From assembly GCA_028285265.1 (NCBI GenBank), contig JANQPX010000003.1:1-64000 (forward strand): a stretch of 64,000 bases of DNA. Direction: 5' to 3'. The notes under the pieces were generated by a model. That model had not been told where the DNA came from, did no database searches, and saw only the letters and a list, made by a program, of their open reading frames with translations. This DNA comes from Geminicoccaceae bacterium (GTDB lineage Bacteria > Pseudomonadota > Alphaproteobacteria > Geminicoccales > Geminicoccaceae). Position numbers and translations under genes: made by a program. This document shows, piece by piece, positions 16,037 through 24,980 of this stretch. Position 1 is the first letter of the stretch. Each line of letters opens with the position of its first letter.

Positions 16037-16714
16037 TCAAGCCTCTGGGGGCTTCGCGAATCGCAAATGGCCATTCTTGATCCAGACGGTTGCACCGTCG
16101 GGTCCGGCCCGACTGTGCACGTCATAGCCGATCGGAACGCGCAGCCAGGAATGGCGATTGAACCGATCACCACCTTCCTCAAAACTGCCGTCGAGCACAA
16201 AGAGTTCCGCGCCACCGGTTGCGTCGACCGTTACATCGGCATGGGGTGCCCAATGCTCAAGCCGAACATCTTCTCGGGAGTCCAGGAAGAGCGGCGTGAC
16301 GTTAACGCCAGGTCGAGCGGGATCCGATACGTGACCGATTTTGTTCATGTCGATGCGGATATGGGTGCGATCGTCTGGATCGAATTGCCATAGCTTGACC
16401 ATGATGACGCAACCGGGTGCCGATCCAGGCGTATGCTCCGATTGGGGCGGGTTTCGGATATAGGAGCCAGCCGGGAAGTCACCATGCTCATCCTGGAAGA
16501 CACCGTCGAGCACGATAAACTCCTCGCCACCCGTATGCACATGAGATGAGAAGTGGCTTCCGGGGTGATAACGGACGATCGTCGTGGCCCGGGCAACTTC
16601 GCCACCGATCCGATCCAGCATGCGACGGCTGACGCCAGCCATCGGCGACTCCTGCCAAGGCACCTCGTCGGCATGGACGACCACGCGTTGGGTGAAGTCT
16701 GCATTCAGTTCCAT
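16037..16714 (-). CDS. ChrR-like double-cupin protein
   Basis: Two cupin repeats are present. The first (about residues 45-100) has HFSSHVHTGGEEFIVLDG, then GSYIRNPPQSEH, the metal-binding pattern of the ChrR anti-sigma C-terminal domain (histidines and a glutamate). The second (about 150-215) has HADVTVDATGGAELFVLDGS and lacks several of these residues, so it is probably structural. Unlike true ChrR it has no N-terminal zinc-binding anti-sigma domain and no sigma factor gene beside it, so an enzyme or sensor role is more likely. It precedes no other gene closely on its strand; the glutathione transferase gene lies 28 bases upstream, so the two may be co-transcribed. GGAGAGTTCA precedes the ATG. 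Confidence 0.8.
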   Translation of the reverse strand: MELNADFTQRVVVHADEVPWQESPMAGVSRRMLDRIGGEVARATTIVRYHPGSHFSSHVHTGGEEFIVLDGVFQDEHGDFPAGSYIRNPPQSEHTPGSAPGCVIMVKLWQFDPDDRTHIRIDMNKIGHVSDPARPGVNVTPLFLDSREDVRLEHWAPHADVTVDATGGAELFVLDGSFEEGGDRFNRHSWLRVPIGYDVHSRAGPDGATVWIKNGHLRFAKPPEA

Positions 16715-16742
16715 TGAACTCTCCGTCCGTCGATCGTCTCAG

Positions 16743-17369
16743 CTAAGCGGCAACCTGAGCGCTTGGTCGTGCCGATACCCGGGTGCGCCAGTCGCGAAGG
16801 CGCGAGCATGACTCCGGGATGTCGAGGTTCACGAAGTCCGCAAAGGCAAATCCGGCCATGGCGGTAATATCGGCGACGGTAAAGCGATCGCCGGCCATAT
16901 AGGCTTGATGGCTTAGAACCTCGTCCATCCAATGTATTGTCGATATAGCCACATTTCTTTGCCGCTCACCCCAACCTTTGTTTTGATATTGCTCAATATC
17001 CGGACCAAGTCCCTCGGTCGCGTGATGAAAATAGGCAGCGACGGCATCCAAGAGTCCGGCTTCGATCTTGCGTTGCATCATGCCGATGACCCCGCGTTCT
17101 TTTGCATTCTTGCCCGTCAACTCAGCCTCTCCGGAGGCGTGGTCGAGATAATCAATGATCGCCGAACACTCAGAAATGACCACACCGTCGGCGAGTTCCA
17201 AGACAGGCACGGCACCCGATGGGTTCTTGGCTAAGAAGGCGGGTGTCTTGTGCTCGCCCTTGGGAACATCAACGTGCACGAACTCGGTCTCGTCGATCAA
17301 GCCCTTCTCGGCCAATGCGATCCGGACGCGGGCCGGATTGGGGAAACCTTTGAACTCGTAAATCTTCAT
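16743..17369 (-). CDS. Glutathione S-transferase family protein
   Basis: The N-terminal thioredoxin-like domain (1-80) carries GFPNPARVRIALAEKG, the cis-proline segment SGAVPVLELADG and the glutathione-contact ISECSAIIDYLD. The C-terminal helical domain includes AYMAGDRFTVADITAMAGF, the N-capping box of the family. Length is standard. The catalytic residue near the N-terminus is not certain; FPNPAR offers no obvious serine or cysteine. AGGAGCCAGCC precedes the ATG. It diverges from a TetR gene across paired operators, so it is probably induced by the TetR ligand, with the cupin gene downstream in the same transcript. Confidence 0.92.
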   Translation of the reverse strand: MKIYEFKGFPNPARVRIALAEKGLIDETEFVHVDVPKGEHKTPAFLAKNPSGAVPVLELADGVVISECSAIIDYLDHASGEAELTGKNAKERGVIGMMQRKIEAGLLDAVAAYFHHATEGLGPDIEQYQNKGWGERQRNVAISTIHWMDEVLSHQAYMAGDRFTVADITAMAGFAFADFVNLDIPESCSRLRDWRTRVSARPSAQVAA

Positions 17370-17400
17370 GGCTGGCTCCTATCGGGGTGATTTCATGATC

Positions 17401-17454
17401 TACCTATCAATAGATAGATAAAAAATCTTGTCAATATCTATCTATTGATAGATA
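17401..17454. promoter_or_regulatory. Two inverted 20-base operators between GST and TetR genes
   Basis: TATCTATCTATTGATAGATA at 17435-17454 is a perfect palindrome of 8-base arms around TATT. TACCTATCAATAGATAGATA at 17401-17420 is the same word inverted, with one mismatch between its arms. Both fit a TetR dimer and their positions would block the divergent promoters. Confidence 0.8.
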
Positions 17455-17463
17455 TAAAGGGAT

Positions 17464-18030
17464 ATGAACGAGCAGACCTATTCAGCGAAGGCGATCGAAA
17501 TCCTTGACGCGGCGGAGCGGCATATGCGCAGCGGCGGTTTTGATGCCGTGAGCTTCCGTGACCTGGCCAACGAAGTCGGTATCAAGAGCGCAAGTGTGCA
17601 CTATCACTTTCCCCAGAAAGGCGATCTGGGCGAGGCCGTGGTCCGTCGCTATACCGAGCGTTTTCTGACGACGTTGGGGCCGGCGGACGATCCTTCCGAG
17701 GCTGTTGTCGATCGGATCAAGAGGCTCTGCGAGGCCTACAAGACGGCCGTTGTTACCGACGGGCTGGTTTGTCTCTGCTCGGTTCTCGGTGCCGAGTCAC
17801 CTAAGCTGCCCCGTGCGGTCGCCGACGCTGTTGATGCCTTCTTCAAACGCGTCTTGGGTTGGACCGAAACGGCTCTTCAGGCCAATCCTGACGCGGCATC
17901 AACATGTTCGCTGAAAGCGTCTCATATCGTTGCCAGCCTGCAGGGCGCGATGATCCTGGCCTTGGTGACCAAACAGCCAGCCCTGTTCACCGAGACCGAA
18001 GTCAGCCTCATGGCCGAGATCGGTCGCTAA
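17464..18030 (+). CDS. TetR-family transcriptional regulator
   Basis: A 188-aa repressor with the N-terminal helix-turn-helix (FRDLANEVGIKSASVHYHF, about residues 26-44) and an all-helical ligand domain. It diverges from the glutathione transferase gene with two matching palindromes in the 94-base gap, so autoregulation and control of the transferase are very likely. The ligand domain contains two cysteines (VCLCSVLG) that could be of interest for a redox or electrophile signal; this is inference. The start ATG follows AAAGGGAT. Confidence 0.93.
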   Translation: MNEQTYSAKAIEILDAAERHMRSGGFDAVSFRDLANEVGIKSASVHYHFPQKGDLGEAVVRRYTERFLTTLGPADDPSEAVVDRIKRLCEAYKTAVVTDGLVCLCSVLGAESPKLPRAVADAVDAFFKRVLGWTETALQANPDAASTCSLKASHIVASLQGAMILALVTKQPALFTETEVSLMAEIGR

Positions 18031-18120
18031 GTCCGAGGCCTCGGTCAATGGCGGTGTTGTCGCCAGGGAGGTAGGCGGACCCAACGCCTGTCGTTGAGAC
18101 GACCGGCGCCGTTCCTGCCG

Positions 18121-19608
18121 CTAATTCTCTGCGGCGGCTTCTCCGGTCGCGTCCTTCTTTGCTGCGTGTTTTCTACGCAAAAACGACCAAGCCGTGACGA
18201 ACAAGGCCGGCCGTATCAAGGCAATGGCACCAAGTGTCGCCGCCACGGCAGCCAGGCCACTGGCCACCAGCTGTGGGAGACCACCGAACATGATGCCAAA
18301 CTCCTGATGCAGCCACCAGACGGCCACGCCCACCAACAGGATCAGGAGAAGATCACGGCCCACATCCGCAACATCGAGCCAGCCGCTTCTGCCGGTTTGC
18401 CGAAGGGACTGATAGGCGATCAGCCCATAGCCGGCGGCCGGCTGCAAGGCACGAATGATGGCGATGCCGAGGAGTGTCGTCGGCTGCAACAGGAATAAGG
18501 CGGAGAGCGCCAAAGTCGCTTCGAGAGCGTAGGCTTTAAACGCGATGTCCGATCGGCCAAGCGCGTTCAGGGCCACGTGATCCATCAGCCGTCGAAGCTG
18601 GATAATCATGCCGATGGCCAGGACCTGAACGGGTAAGCCCGCCGGTACCCAATCCTGACCCAGTAACACGTCAATGATCTCGGGACCGGTCACAGCGATC
18701 AGAATCATGCCTGGGAAGACGAAACTTGCCAACCAAGCGTTGGCTTCGCGGACCAACGAGCCCAGCTTGACCTTGTCATCCTGCACTTTGGAAAAGTGGG
18801 ATAGCGACACATGGTAGAGTGCGTTGGTCACGGTTCGCTGAATGGCATCAACCAACCGGTCGGCCAACCCCCAATAGCCGGCGAGGGTGAGGTCGCCGAT
18901 GCGCGCGACATAGATCAGCATGAGCCGCTGAGCGATCTGGATGACGAACTGGGTTGCAATAATCGAGATGGTAAAGCGCACCATCGGCCATAAGTCGTCC
19001 AGCACCAGCAAGAAGCGCGGCCGATAGGGGCTTTTGGCAAACAGGATGCTAAGCCCGATAATGGTTGTCAGCCATTGTTGGACCACCATGCTCCAAACGC
19101 CAAGGCCGCCAACGGCGCAGAGAACGCCTGCGAGCGCGCCGACAATCCGGGCGATCACGAATTGCACCGTGACCAGCCGAAAATCGAGTTCGCGCCGCCG
19201 TTCTGCCGTAAAGGTCGCGATGGCCGAGTCGGGGATCAGGATCAGCGCCATGACAACAAAAACCACGGCAAACCGGGGCTCTCGAAAGAAGTCCGCCAAC
19301 GGCTCGGCAAGCAGAACGCAAACCAAGGTGACCACAGCGCTGAGCGCCAGGGTTGCTGTCCAAGCGGAATCGAACTGACGCCGTCCTATGCCGGGGTTTC
19401 TGACCAGGGCATCATGAAACAAGCTTCCCAGAATGACGCCAGGAATCTGCGTGATTCCAATGGCCAACGCACCCAGGCCGAATTCGCTGGCCCCGATGAG
19501 GCGGGCAATGCCAAGCATTGCGACGAAGGAAACCAGGACAGAAGAGACAGCTTCGAGCCCCGCCCAGCTCACATTCCGTAATGCTGTCCATGTCGATGTT
19601 TTAGCCAT
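18121..19608 (-). CDS. Polysaccharide flippase, Wzx/PST type
   Basis: About 12-14 membrane segments in a MATE/MVF-like arrangement, with the conserved N-terminal helix ARLIGASEFGLGALAIG and LGVWSMVVQQWL as in lipopolysaccharide/exopolysaccharide flippases. It should move lipid-linked oligosaccharide across the inner membrane. An AAGGAG lies 14 bases before the ATG at 19608; an in-frame TTG at 19620 would place it too close. The gene diverges from a glycosyltransferase gene, so both probably serve a surface polysaccharide, though no polymerase or further transferases are in this window. Confidence 0.88.
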   Translation of the reverse strand: MAKTSTWTALRNVSWAGLEAVSSVLVSFVAMLGIARLIGASEFGLGALAIGITQIPGVILGSLFHDALVRNPGIGRRQFDSAWTATLALSAVVTLVCVLLAEPLADFFREPRFAVVFVVMALILIPDSAIATFTAERRRELDFRLVTVQFVIARIVGALAGVLCAVGGLGVWSMVVQQWLTTIIGLSILFAKSPYRPRFLLVLDDLWPMVRFTISIIATQFVIQIAQRLMLIYVARIGDLTLAGYWGLADRLVDAIQRTVTNALYHVSLSHFSKVQDDKVKLGSLVREANAWLASFVFPGMILIAVTGPEIIDVLLGQDWVPAGLPVQVLAIGMIIQLRRLMDHVALNALGRSDIAFKAYALEATLALSALFLLQPTTLLGIAIIRALQPAAGYGLIAYQSLRQTGRSGWLDVADVGRDLLLILLVGVAVWWLHQEFGIMFGGLPQLVASGLAAVAATLGAIALIRPALFVTAWSFLRRKHAAKKDATGEAAAEN

Positions 19609-19940
19609 GAGGTCGAACAAGGCTCCTTGCCGAGCGGGAAGACAATGCTCTTCGATGCGAAGCGGGCGAGCTTGTCAAGATCGAATGGGGATTTGAAGAG
19701 CTGGAGCGTGCGGACAGCCCGTCGATCATCCTCGGCGGCTAGGCGGCTTTGCCAATGCCGGCTGCACCCATCTTGATGAAACGTTATGCATTTTAGGCGA
19801 TCATCGAAAAGTGCCGGTTCCCCGCTTGCCAGCAAAAATACACTACCGCTATAGGTCAAACGCCTTGGGCTCTCACCTTTGGCTAAGCGTCTCTTGAAGG
19901 CGTACCGTTAAGATGTCTCAACAAGGTTAACGATGAACTG
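19609..19940. other. Divergent intergenic region of the polysaccharide genes
   Basis: About 330 bases between the flippase (minus) and the glycosyltransferase (plus). I see no supported gene and no clear operator; promoters for both directions are expected here. Confidence 0.5.
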
Positions 19941-21068
19941 ATGAAGATCGCCTGCGTACAGACGTTTCCGATTGACTATTGCATCGACTATGTCAACGCG
20001 ATCGCGTCGGTCAATGACGTGACATTCCTTGCCGCTGAGCGCGCGATGCGGGATCATGTCGACTTTGTCGATCCATCGGTCGACACCGTTCTGTTGTCTT
20101 GGCCGCGTCATCGAAGCCCCGGTAATCTCAGTCTTATCTACAAGCTGAGGCAAGAAATTCTGACGCGCGCGCCGGATGTTGTTCATTTTCTTGGCGATGG
20201 CGTGTCTTGGCTTAGCATCATGCCGAGCTTGGTCGGACAACGGCCCGTCTTAATTACGGTCCATGACGTCCTGAAGCACCCCGGCGATACCAAGACGTTT
20301 GTGATCCCTTACTTTGCGAGCGATCTCTTCCAAAGCCAGGCCAGCCGTCTGGTCGTTCATGGTGAATCGATTAAGGATCAGCTGATCGAACGGACAAAGC
20401 GCCGGCCTGACGAATTGGATATCGTACCGCATCCAGCATTGGTTCGTTATGCCGAGATCGCGCGGCGTGCGGGCTTGCCCGAGCGCAGTGCTGAGGGTCC
20501 GTTCCGTCTCCTGTTTTTCGGTCGCGTTATGACCTACAAGGGCTTACCTTATCTCCTTGACGCCTTCGACAGTCTCAACGCTGGTGACCAGACCTATGCG
20601 CTCACAATTGCCGGACGAGGGCCTGGTTATGGCGAGGTCGAGCATCGGCTCGACCGGCCGGGAATCGAGCTTCATCGAGGCTTTGTTGAAGATGTCGATG
20701 TTGCCCGGATGTTCGTTCAGGCCGACTTGGTGGTGCTGCCCTATATTGAGGCGTCGCAGAGCGGCATTCTTGCCATGGCCGCAGCCTTTGGACGGGCTGT
20801 CTTGGTCACCGATGTCGGTGAATTGGGCGTGATCACCAAGCAGACGGGGATGGGCATGATCGTGCCGCCTGCTGACGGGGAGGCCCTTGCGAACGCGATC
20901 CGCACGATCCGCAATGATCCCGCGTTGAAGTCTCGACTGGAAGACAAGAGTGCCCATGCCGCCGAAACAGGGGCGTTGTCTCGCCGGGAAGTCGCCAACG
21001 CGGCGAATCAGGCCTATAGGAATGCGCTCGATACCTTTTGGTCAAAGCCGCAAGCCAGTGCGTCTTGA
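19941..21068 (+). CDS. Glycosyltransferase family 4 protein
   Basis: GT-B fold protein. The C-terminal half has RLLFFGRVMTYKGLPYLLDA and the nucleotide-sugar binding region VVLPYIEASQSGILAMAA followed by FGRAVLVTDVGEL, as in GT4 enzymes. The N-terminal half holds DVVHFLGDG and VLITVHD, the acceptor-side strands. It likely adds a sugar to a lipid-linked or surface glycan. It diverges from the flippase gene and is followed after 48 bases by a gene of unknown function on the same strand. Confidence 0.9.
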   Translation: MKIACVQTFPIDYCIDYVNAIASVNDVTFLAAERAMRDHVDFVDPSVDTVLLSWPRHRSPGNLSLIYKLRQEILTRAPDVVHFLGDGVSWLSIMPSLVGQRPVLITVHDVLKHPGDTKTFVIPYFASDLFQSQASRLVVHGESIKDQLIERTKRRPDELDIVPHPALVRYAEIARRAGLPERSAEGPFRLLFFGRVMTYKGLPYLLDAFDSLNAGDQTYALTIAGRGPGYGEVEHRLDRPGIELHRGFVEDVDVARMFVQADLVVLPYIEASQSGILAMAAAFGRAVLVTDVGELGVITKQTGMGMIVPPADGEALANAIRTIRNDPALKSRLEDKSAHAAETGALSRREVANAANQAYRNALDTFWSKPQASAS

Positions 21069-21116
21069 CGATGTCCCCCCTAGGGCTGTTCCCCCTCGGA
21101 CGGAGGGGCCGGAACA

Positions 21117-21935
21117 ATGCACGTCAATCCTACGAGGAAGCCGATGCCGGAACTCATTATTGCTGAACATCACGAGCAAGTTTACTCGGTTTGGCAGGAC
21201 CGTGGGATGCATGATTTGAAACTGGCACATGTCGACTTCCATTGCGACATGCGCGGTATTCTGATCGATCGGCGACAAGGACGTGCCTTTTTCACGTCGC
21301 ACAGCGAGACGACCTACATCGACCGAGGAAACTTCCTGGCCCATGCCGTGATGAATGGCATCGTTACCGATTTACGCTGGGTTCATGATCAGCACGGCGG
21401 TCGCGGCTACGACAGTGGTCCCGTGGTCAGTTACGAGACCGACCTTTTGGCGCCGTACTATCGCCATGTGCATCGTCGTTCCGGCAGAAAAGACGTACTG
21501 CTGACGTTCCGAGAAAGCTTGCTTGATGATTGGGAGGGATTGCGACCAGGCGAACAGCTTGATCTGGATTGGGACGCCTTGGCCTCGATCGAATATGAGC
21601 CGCGCTTGAGGAAGTCGCTGGCTGCACAATTTCTCGAGCGAGACTTTGAGGTAACGCCCGACGTCACCTTCTTGGTGTATTCACCCGGATACTCGGATCC
21701 GGACCGTTCGTTCTTCGAGGACTTTGCTCAGCAATTGGCGGGGAAGTTCAACGCCGACATCACGCGACTACCGAAAACAGAACTGAATACCGAGGGAAAA
21801 AAATATCGTTCAGACGGTGGTTGGCTCAGGAAGTCCATCCCATCACCTCTGCGCACCATGAAGAAGAACTTGATGCAGCGCTGGCGTCATTTTGAGACCG
21901 GACGCGACATTGAGCACTTTAGGCAATCGCCCTAG
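21117..21935 (+). CDS. Unknown protein with a DxHxD motif, UPF0489-like
   Basis: A 272-aa soluble protein. Residues 40-44 read DFHCD, and the neighbourhood (LAHVDFHCDMRG) resembles the N-terminal metal-binding DxHxD of the UPF0489 group, which has an arginase-like fold. Later segments such as VTFLVYSPGYSDPDRSFFEDF fit a further barrel strand with acidic residues. I cannot name a reaction. An alternative start at 21144 also has a purine-rich upstream stretch. Position behind the glycosyltransferase suggests a role in glycan assembly or its control. Confidence 0.5.
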   Translation: MHVNPTRKPMPELIIAEHHEQVYSVWQDRGMHDLKLAHVDFHCDMRGILIDRRQGRAFFTSHSETTYIDRGNFLAHAVMNGIVTDLRWVHDQHGGRGYDSGPVVSYETDLLAPYYRHVHRRSGRKDVLLTFRESLLDDWEGLRPGEQLDLDWDALASIEYEPRLRKSLAAQFLERDFEVTPDVTFLVYSPGYSDPDRSFFEDFAQQLAGKFNADITRLPKTELNTEGKKYRSDGGWLRKSIPSPLRTMKKNLMQRWRHFETGRDIEHFRQSP

Positions 21936-22001
21936 TTCAAGTGGCCAACCAGGTCGCTGCTTCAGCCACGCGCGCACGTGCCTTGAAGCTAGCGCGCAGG
22001 C

Positions 22002-22448
22002 CTAAAGCCCATTCAGCTTCTCGAGGTTCGTTCGCCGTAGTTCGTCTTCGGTCATGCCGAGGTCGTAGGCTGGCGACAGGATCATTTCACAAGCTGTGAT
22101 ATCAATCTTAACGAACGCTGACATGTGTTGGAGATAATCGGCCCATTGCTGATCGAACGTCGCTTGCATGTGATCATCCGCATCGGCCTTTCTGATGATC
22201 GAGGCTGACCCTGTGACCCGAACGGCCTTTCTTAAGACGACGTCGATGAAACAAACTTCAATGGCGGGTCGTTTTCGAATGTTGGCCAGCGTCCCTGGGG
22301 AGCGGATGTTGCCGAAGGCGATGGCCGCGTCATCCAGAATAACAAAGGTTGCCTTTGGGGATACCGATGGCGCCCCATCGTCATTCACCGTCGCGACCAT
22401 ACCCGCTCGGTGGTTGTTGATGAGCGTTTTCATGTCGGCTGTGAGCAT
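22002..22448 (-). CDS. Pyridoxamine 5'-phosphate oxidase-like protein
   Basis: A split-barrel flavin-binding type protein of 148 aa: MKTLINNHRAGMVATVNDDG near the start, then SPKATFVILDDAAIAFG and RPAIEVCFIDVVLRKAVRV, the standard strands of the PNPOx-like family. Such short members usually bind FMN, F420 or haem and have varied reactions. GGAGA lies 8 bases before the ATG at 22448; the upstream in-frame start at 22484 would overlap the GNAT gene. It follows that gene closely on the same strand. Confidence 0.82.
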   Translation of the reverse strand: MLTADMKTLINNHRAGMVATVNDDGAPSVSPKATFVILDDAAIAFGNIRSPGTLANIRKRPAIEVCFIDVVLRKAVRVTGSASIIRKADADDHMQATFDQQWADYLQHMSAFVKIDITACEMILSPAYDLGMTEDELRRTNLEKLNGL

Positions 22449-22480
22449 CGCGTTGTCTCCGCTGTCCCATCTGTTGGTGC

Positions 22481-22927
22481 TCAAACAGGCACATTATAGA
22501 GAATGAAGTCTGTCTTCGGCCCGTAGGTGTCATAGAGGCGTCGCGCCGGATAGTTAAATTCTTGGGTTAGCCATCGAACGCTTGGGACATCGCGATCCTT
22601 GGCAAAGGCGAGCACATGATCAATCAAGGCCCGTCCGGTGCCCGAGCCTCTGACCTTTGGATCGACATAGAGATCGCTGAGATAACAGACCATGCTGCCA
22701 CCGAGAGACCGGTGCATCAGTTGGTATTGTGTGAAGCCGACGAGCTCACCACGGCCATCATCGGCGACCGCGCACCAGAACGCATTTGCAGGGTCGAAGA
22801 TCCAGGCCCAAACCCGATCAAAACCGCCTTCGGGGATCGCGGTTTTGTAGAACTCGGCATAGGCCTGAAACATGCGTTCCCAGGGAACGCGATCGTCGTC
22901 CTGGAGGGGGCGAATGGTTGGCGTCAT
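22481..22927 (-). CDS. GNAT-family N-acetyltransferase
   Basis: A 148-aa acetyltransferase. The acetyl-CoA binding motif is LYVDPKVRGSGTGRALIDHV (about residues 91-110), preceded by the strand SMVCYLSDLYV and followed by VRWLTQEFNYPARRLYDTYG. The acceptor is unknown; the overall length and wording fit small amine or amino-acid acetylating members. GGAGCGATCGAC precedes the ATG. It stands between the EamA exporter gene and the PNPOx-like gene on the minus strand. Confidence 0.88.
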   Translation of the reverse strand: MTPTIRPLQDDDRVPWERMFQAYAEFYKTAIPEGGFDRVWAWIFDPANAFWCAVADDGRGELVGFTQYQLMHRSLGGSMVCYLSDLYVDPKVRGSGTGRALIDHVLAFAKDRDVPSVRWLTQEFNYPARRLYDTYGPKTDFILYNVPV

Positions 22928-22987
22928 GTCGATCGCTCCGTGGCATAGGCTGATCAGGGAACCGTTCTTGTTACAGGATCATCATCA

Positions 22988-23896
22988 TCAACGACAGGCT
23001 GCCGGCGGGCCCCGATCGGTGCGTGGTAGGAGGGTTAAGAGAATCGAGACTACGACCATCATAAGCGACACAAATTTCTGCCATGTCGCTTGATCGCCGA
23101 GCAGGAAGACGGCCGACCCCACGCCGACGATCGGCGCGGTGAGCGTTGAAATCGCTGCGGTTGTCGCAGGAAGTTTGCCGAGCGCGATCGTCCAAACCGC
23201 GTAGCAAACAACCATGGGACCGAGCACATGGTAAGCCACCGTCAGTAAGACCTGTGGCGATGGCCAACTCTGTGTCCACGGTGGCTCGAAGATCAACACA
23301 AGAGGCCAGCAGGCGAGGGTTGAGACCACGAAGAACCAGACAGTGAGGGCGAGAGGCGACAAGCTCCATTGACGAGATTTCAACGCGACATTGCCGAGCG
23401 CCCATGAGAGCGCTGCCAGCAGCATAATCGTCAGTCCCGTCGATCCGGACGTAAAGGTGACCTTTTCCTCTGAGATCAGAACAACGAGTGCAGCCATCCC
23501 GATGAGAAGGGCAGCCATGGTCGGCCAGGCGAGGCGCTCCTTTAGAAACACGACCGCAAGAACGGCTGTCAGGGCTGGCATCGTATAGGCGACAATGGCG
23601 GCTCTCGACGTTTCGGTCGCCAATTGACCGAAGGTGGTTAAGACATTGAAGCCGAAGACGAGCAGAAGGCCGGTGATGAGGATCGGCCATCGATCGTTAC
23701 GTGATGGCCAGAGGGGATGACCACGAAGCTGAGCGATCAAGCCCAGCAACAACGCCGCTAAGGGAAAGGCTGTTGCGCGTATGGTCAAGGGTGGAATCTC
23801 GTTCAGCATCACCTTCACAGCGGGCCAGTTCAGTCCCCAAAGAACGCCGATGAACACGATCGACAGCACGGGTTTGAGGCTGCCCTGATTGTTCAA
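22988..23896 (-). CDS. EamA/DMT-family transporter
   Basis: Ten predicted membrane segments in two EamA repeats (first about residues 10-140, second 150-290). Segments such as GVLWGLNWPAVKVML and YTMPALTAVLAVVFLKERL are typical of drug/metabolite exporters. Translation seems to begin at TTG 23896, which overlaps the stop of the upstream GNAT gene as TTGA, so the two are coupled. The export substrate is unknown. Pairing an acetyltransferase with an exporter suggests removal of an amine or a modified metabolite. Confidence 0.9.
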   Translation of the reverse strand: MNNQGSLKPVLSIVFIGVLWGLNWPAVKVMLNEIPPLTIRATAFPLAALLLGLIAQLRGHPLWPSRNDRWPILITGLLLVFGFNVLTTFGQLATETSRAAIVAYTMPALTAVLAVVFLKERLAWPTMAALLIGMAALVVLISEEKVTFTSGSTGLTIMLLAALSWALGNVALKSRQWSLSPLALTVWFFVVSTLACWPLVLIFEPPWTQSWPSPQVLLTVAYHVLGPMVVCYAVWTIALGKLPATTAAISTLTAPIVGVGSAVFLLGDQATWQKFVSLMMVVVSILLTLLPRTDRGPPAACR

Positions 23897-24624
23897 TGAG
23901 GGGATCCTGCTGGCTCTTCTGCTGCCGTCATCACGGCTCGGAGGCCGAGTTTCTGTTGGCCATGCTCATCAAAGTTGGTTGGGTCCAGCCACGTTGAAAA
24001 AGCGCTCTCGATGGTTGGCCATTCCCGATCGAGAATGGAATACCAAGCGGTATCGCGGTTTCGGCCCTTGTAAATCGTGGCTTGACGAAAAATCCCCTCA
24101 AAGGAAAAGCCAAGCCGCTCTGCAGCGCGACGCGAGGGGGCATTGAGTGCGTCACATTTCCATTCATAGCGACGATAGCCGAGTTCCGAGAAAACACGCC
24201 GCATCATCAAGAACATCGCTTCAGTCGCTGCAGGTTGCTGTTGCAGACTTGGTGAAAAGTGAACATGGCCAACCTCGATGACACCCGTGCTGGGTTCGAT
24301 GCGAAGGTAACTTGCGAGCCCGACCGCTTGTCCTGAAGCCTGGTCGACAATGGCGTGAAACAACGGATCACTGCCGAGGCAGGTCGTCGCCATCCAATCG
24401 AGAAAGGCGCCCTCGGTCGACATCGGGCCATAGGGCAAATAGGTCCAATTGCGATGGGATCTGTCGGCACAAAAGGCTGCAAAGAGCTGATGACCATGTT
24501 GTTCGACATTGATCGGCTCGACCCGGCAGAACCGACCGATCATGGGGGTGAGCGGTGGTGGTGACGCTGGTTGCCATTGTTCGAGCGGTTCGCCAATGGG
24601 CTGGTCAAGATCGTTCATCTGCAT
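23893..24624 (-). CDS. GNAT-family N-acetyltransferase, RimJ/RimL type
   Basis: The protein has the RimJ/RimL layout: FCRVEPINVEQHGHQLFAAF near residue 28, then VGLASYLRIEPSTGVIEVGH, a central FLMMRRVFSELGYRRYEWKC and LNAPSRRAAERLGFSFEG, then YKGRNRDTAWYSILDREWP. These members acetylate protein N-termini, amino acids or small amines. It overlaps the downstream EamA gene by 4 bases. Start may be at 24624 or two codons later. Confidence 0.88.
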   Translation of the reverse strand: MQMNDLDQPIGEPLEQWQPASPPPLTPMIGRFCRVEPINVEQHGHQLFAAFCADRSHRNWTYLPYGPMSTEGAFLDWMATTCLGSDPLFHAIVDQASGQAVGLASYLRIEPSTGVIEVGHVHFSPSLQQQPAATEAMFLMMRRVFSELGYRRYEWKCDALNAPSRRAAERLGFSFEGIFRQATIYKGRNRDTAWYSILDREWPTIESAFSTWLDPTNFDEHGQQKLGLRAVMTAAEEPAGSPH

Positions 24625-24980
24625 GGTCGTCGCACATCGCTTGTCGCCATCAAGGCTCTCAATCTAGCGCGACATTTGGCCTGGCCGACAGGGCCATTTT
24701 CTTCAAAACTAAGGTGCCACGTTTTGAGCCACTCCTGAGGTCATGTTCCGGTGCGTTTCGGGCACGATCAAGCGCCATCATGAGCCCTGGCTATCGGCCA
24801 ACGCGCCGATGCCAGATCGTGGGGAACAAGGCTTTCCCAGCATCGCCGAGGTGGTTGATGTCATCCTTATCGACGTTGGCCCTCTAAGCCCATCTTGCTT
24901 TTGTGGCTCATCTGGGTGTTGGCTACAAGGAATGACGGTTGGCGTCGACGACTGACGCGCGAACGATAGGAAAGCCATCG
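24625..24980. other. Intergenic region before the inositol genes
   Basis: About 355 bases with no supported gene. It must hold the divergent promoters of the GNAT-EamA pair and the inositol operon. I see no convincing palindrome. In-frame TTG 24939 upstream of the dehydrogenase is less likely as a start than ATG 24981. Confidence 0.5.
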
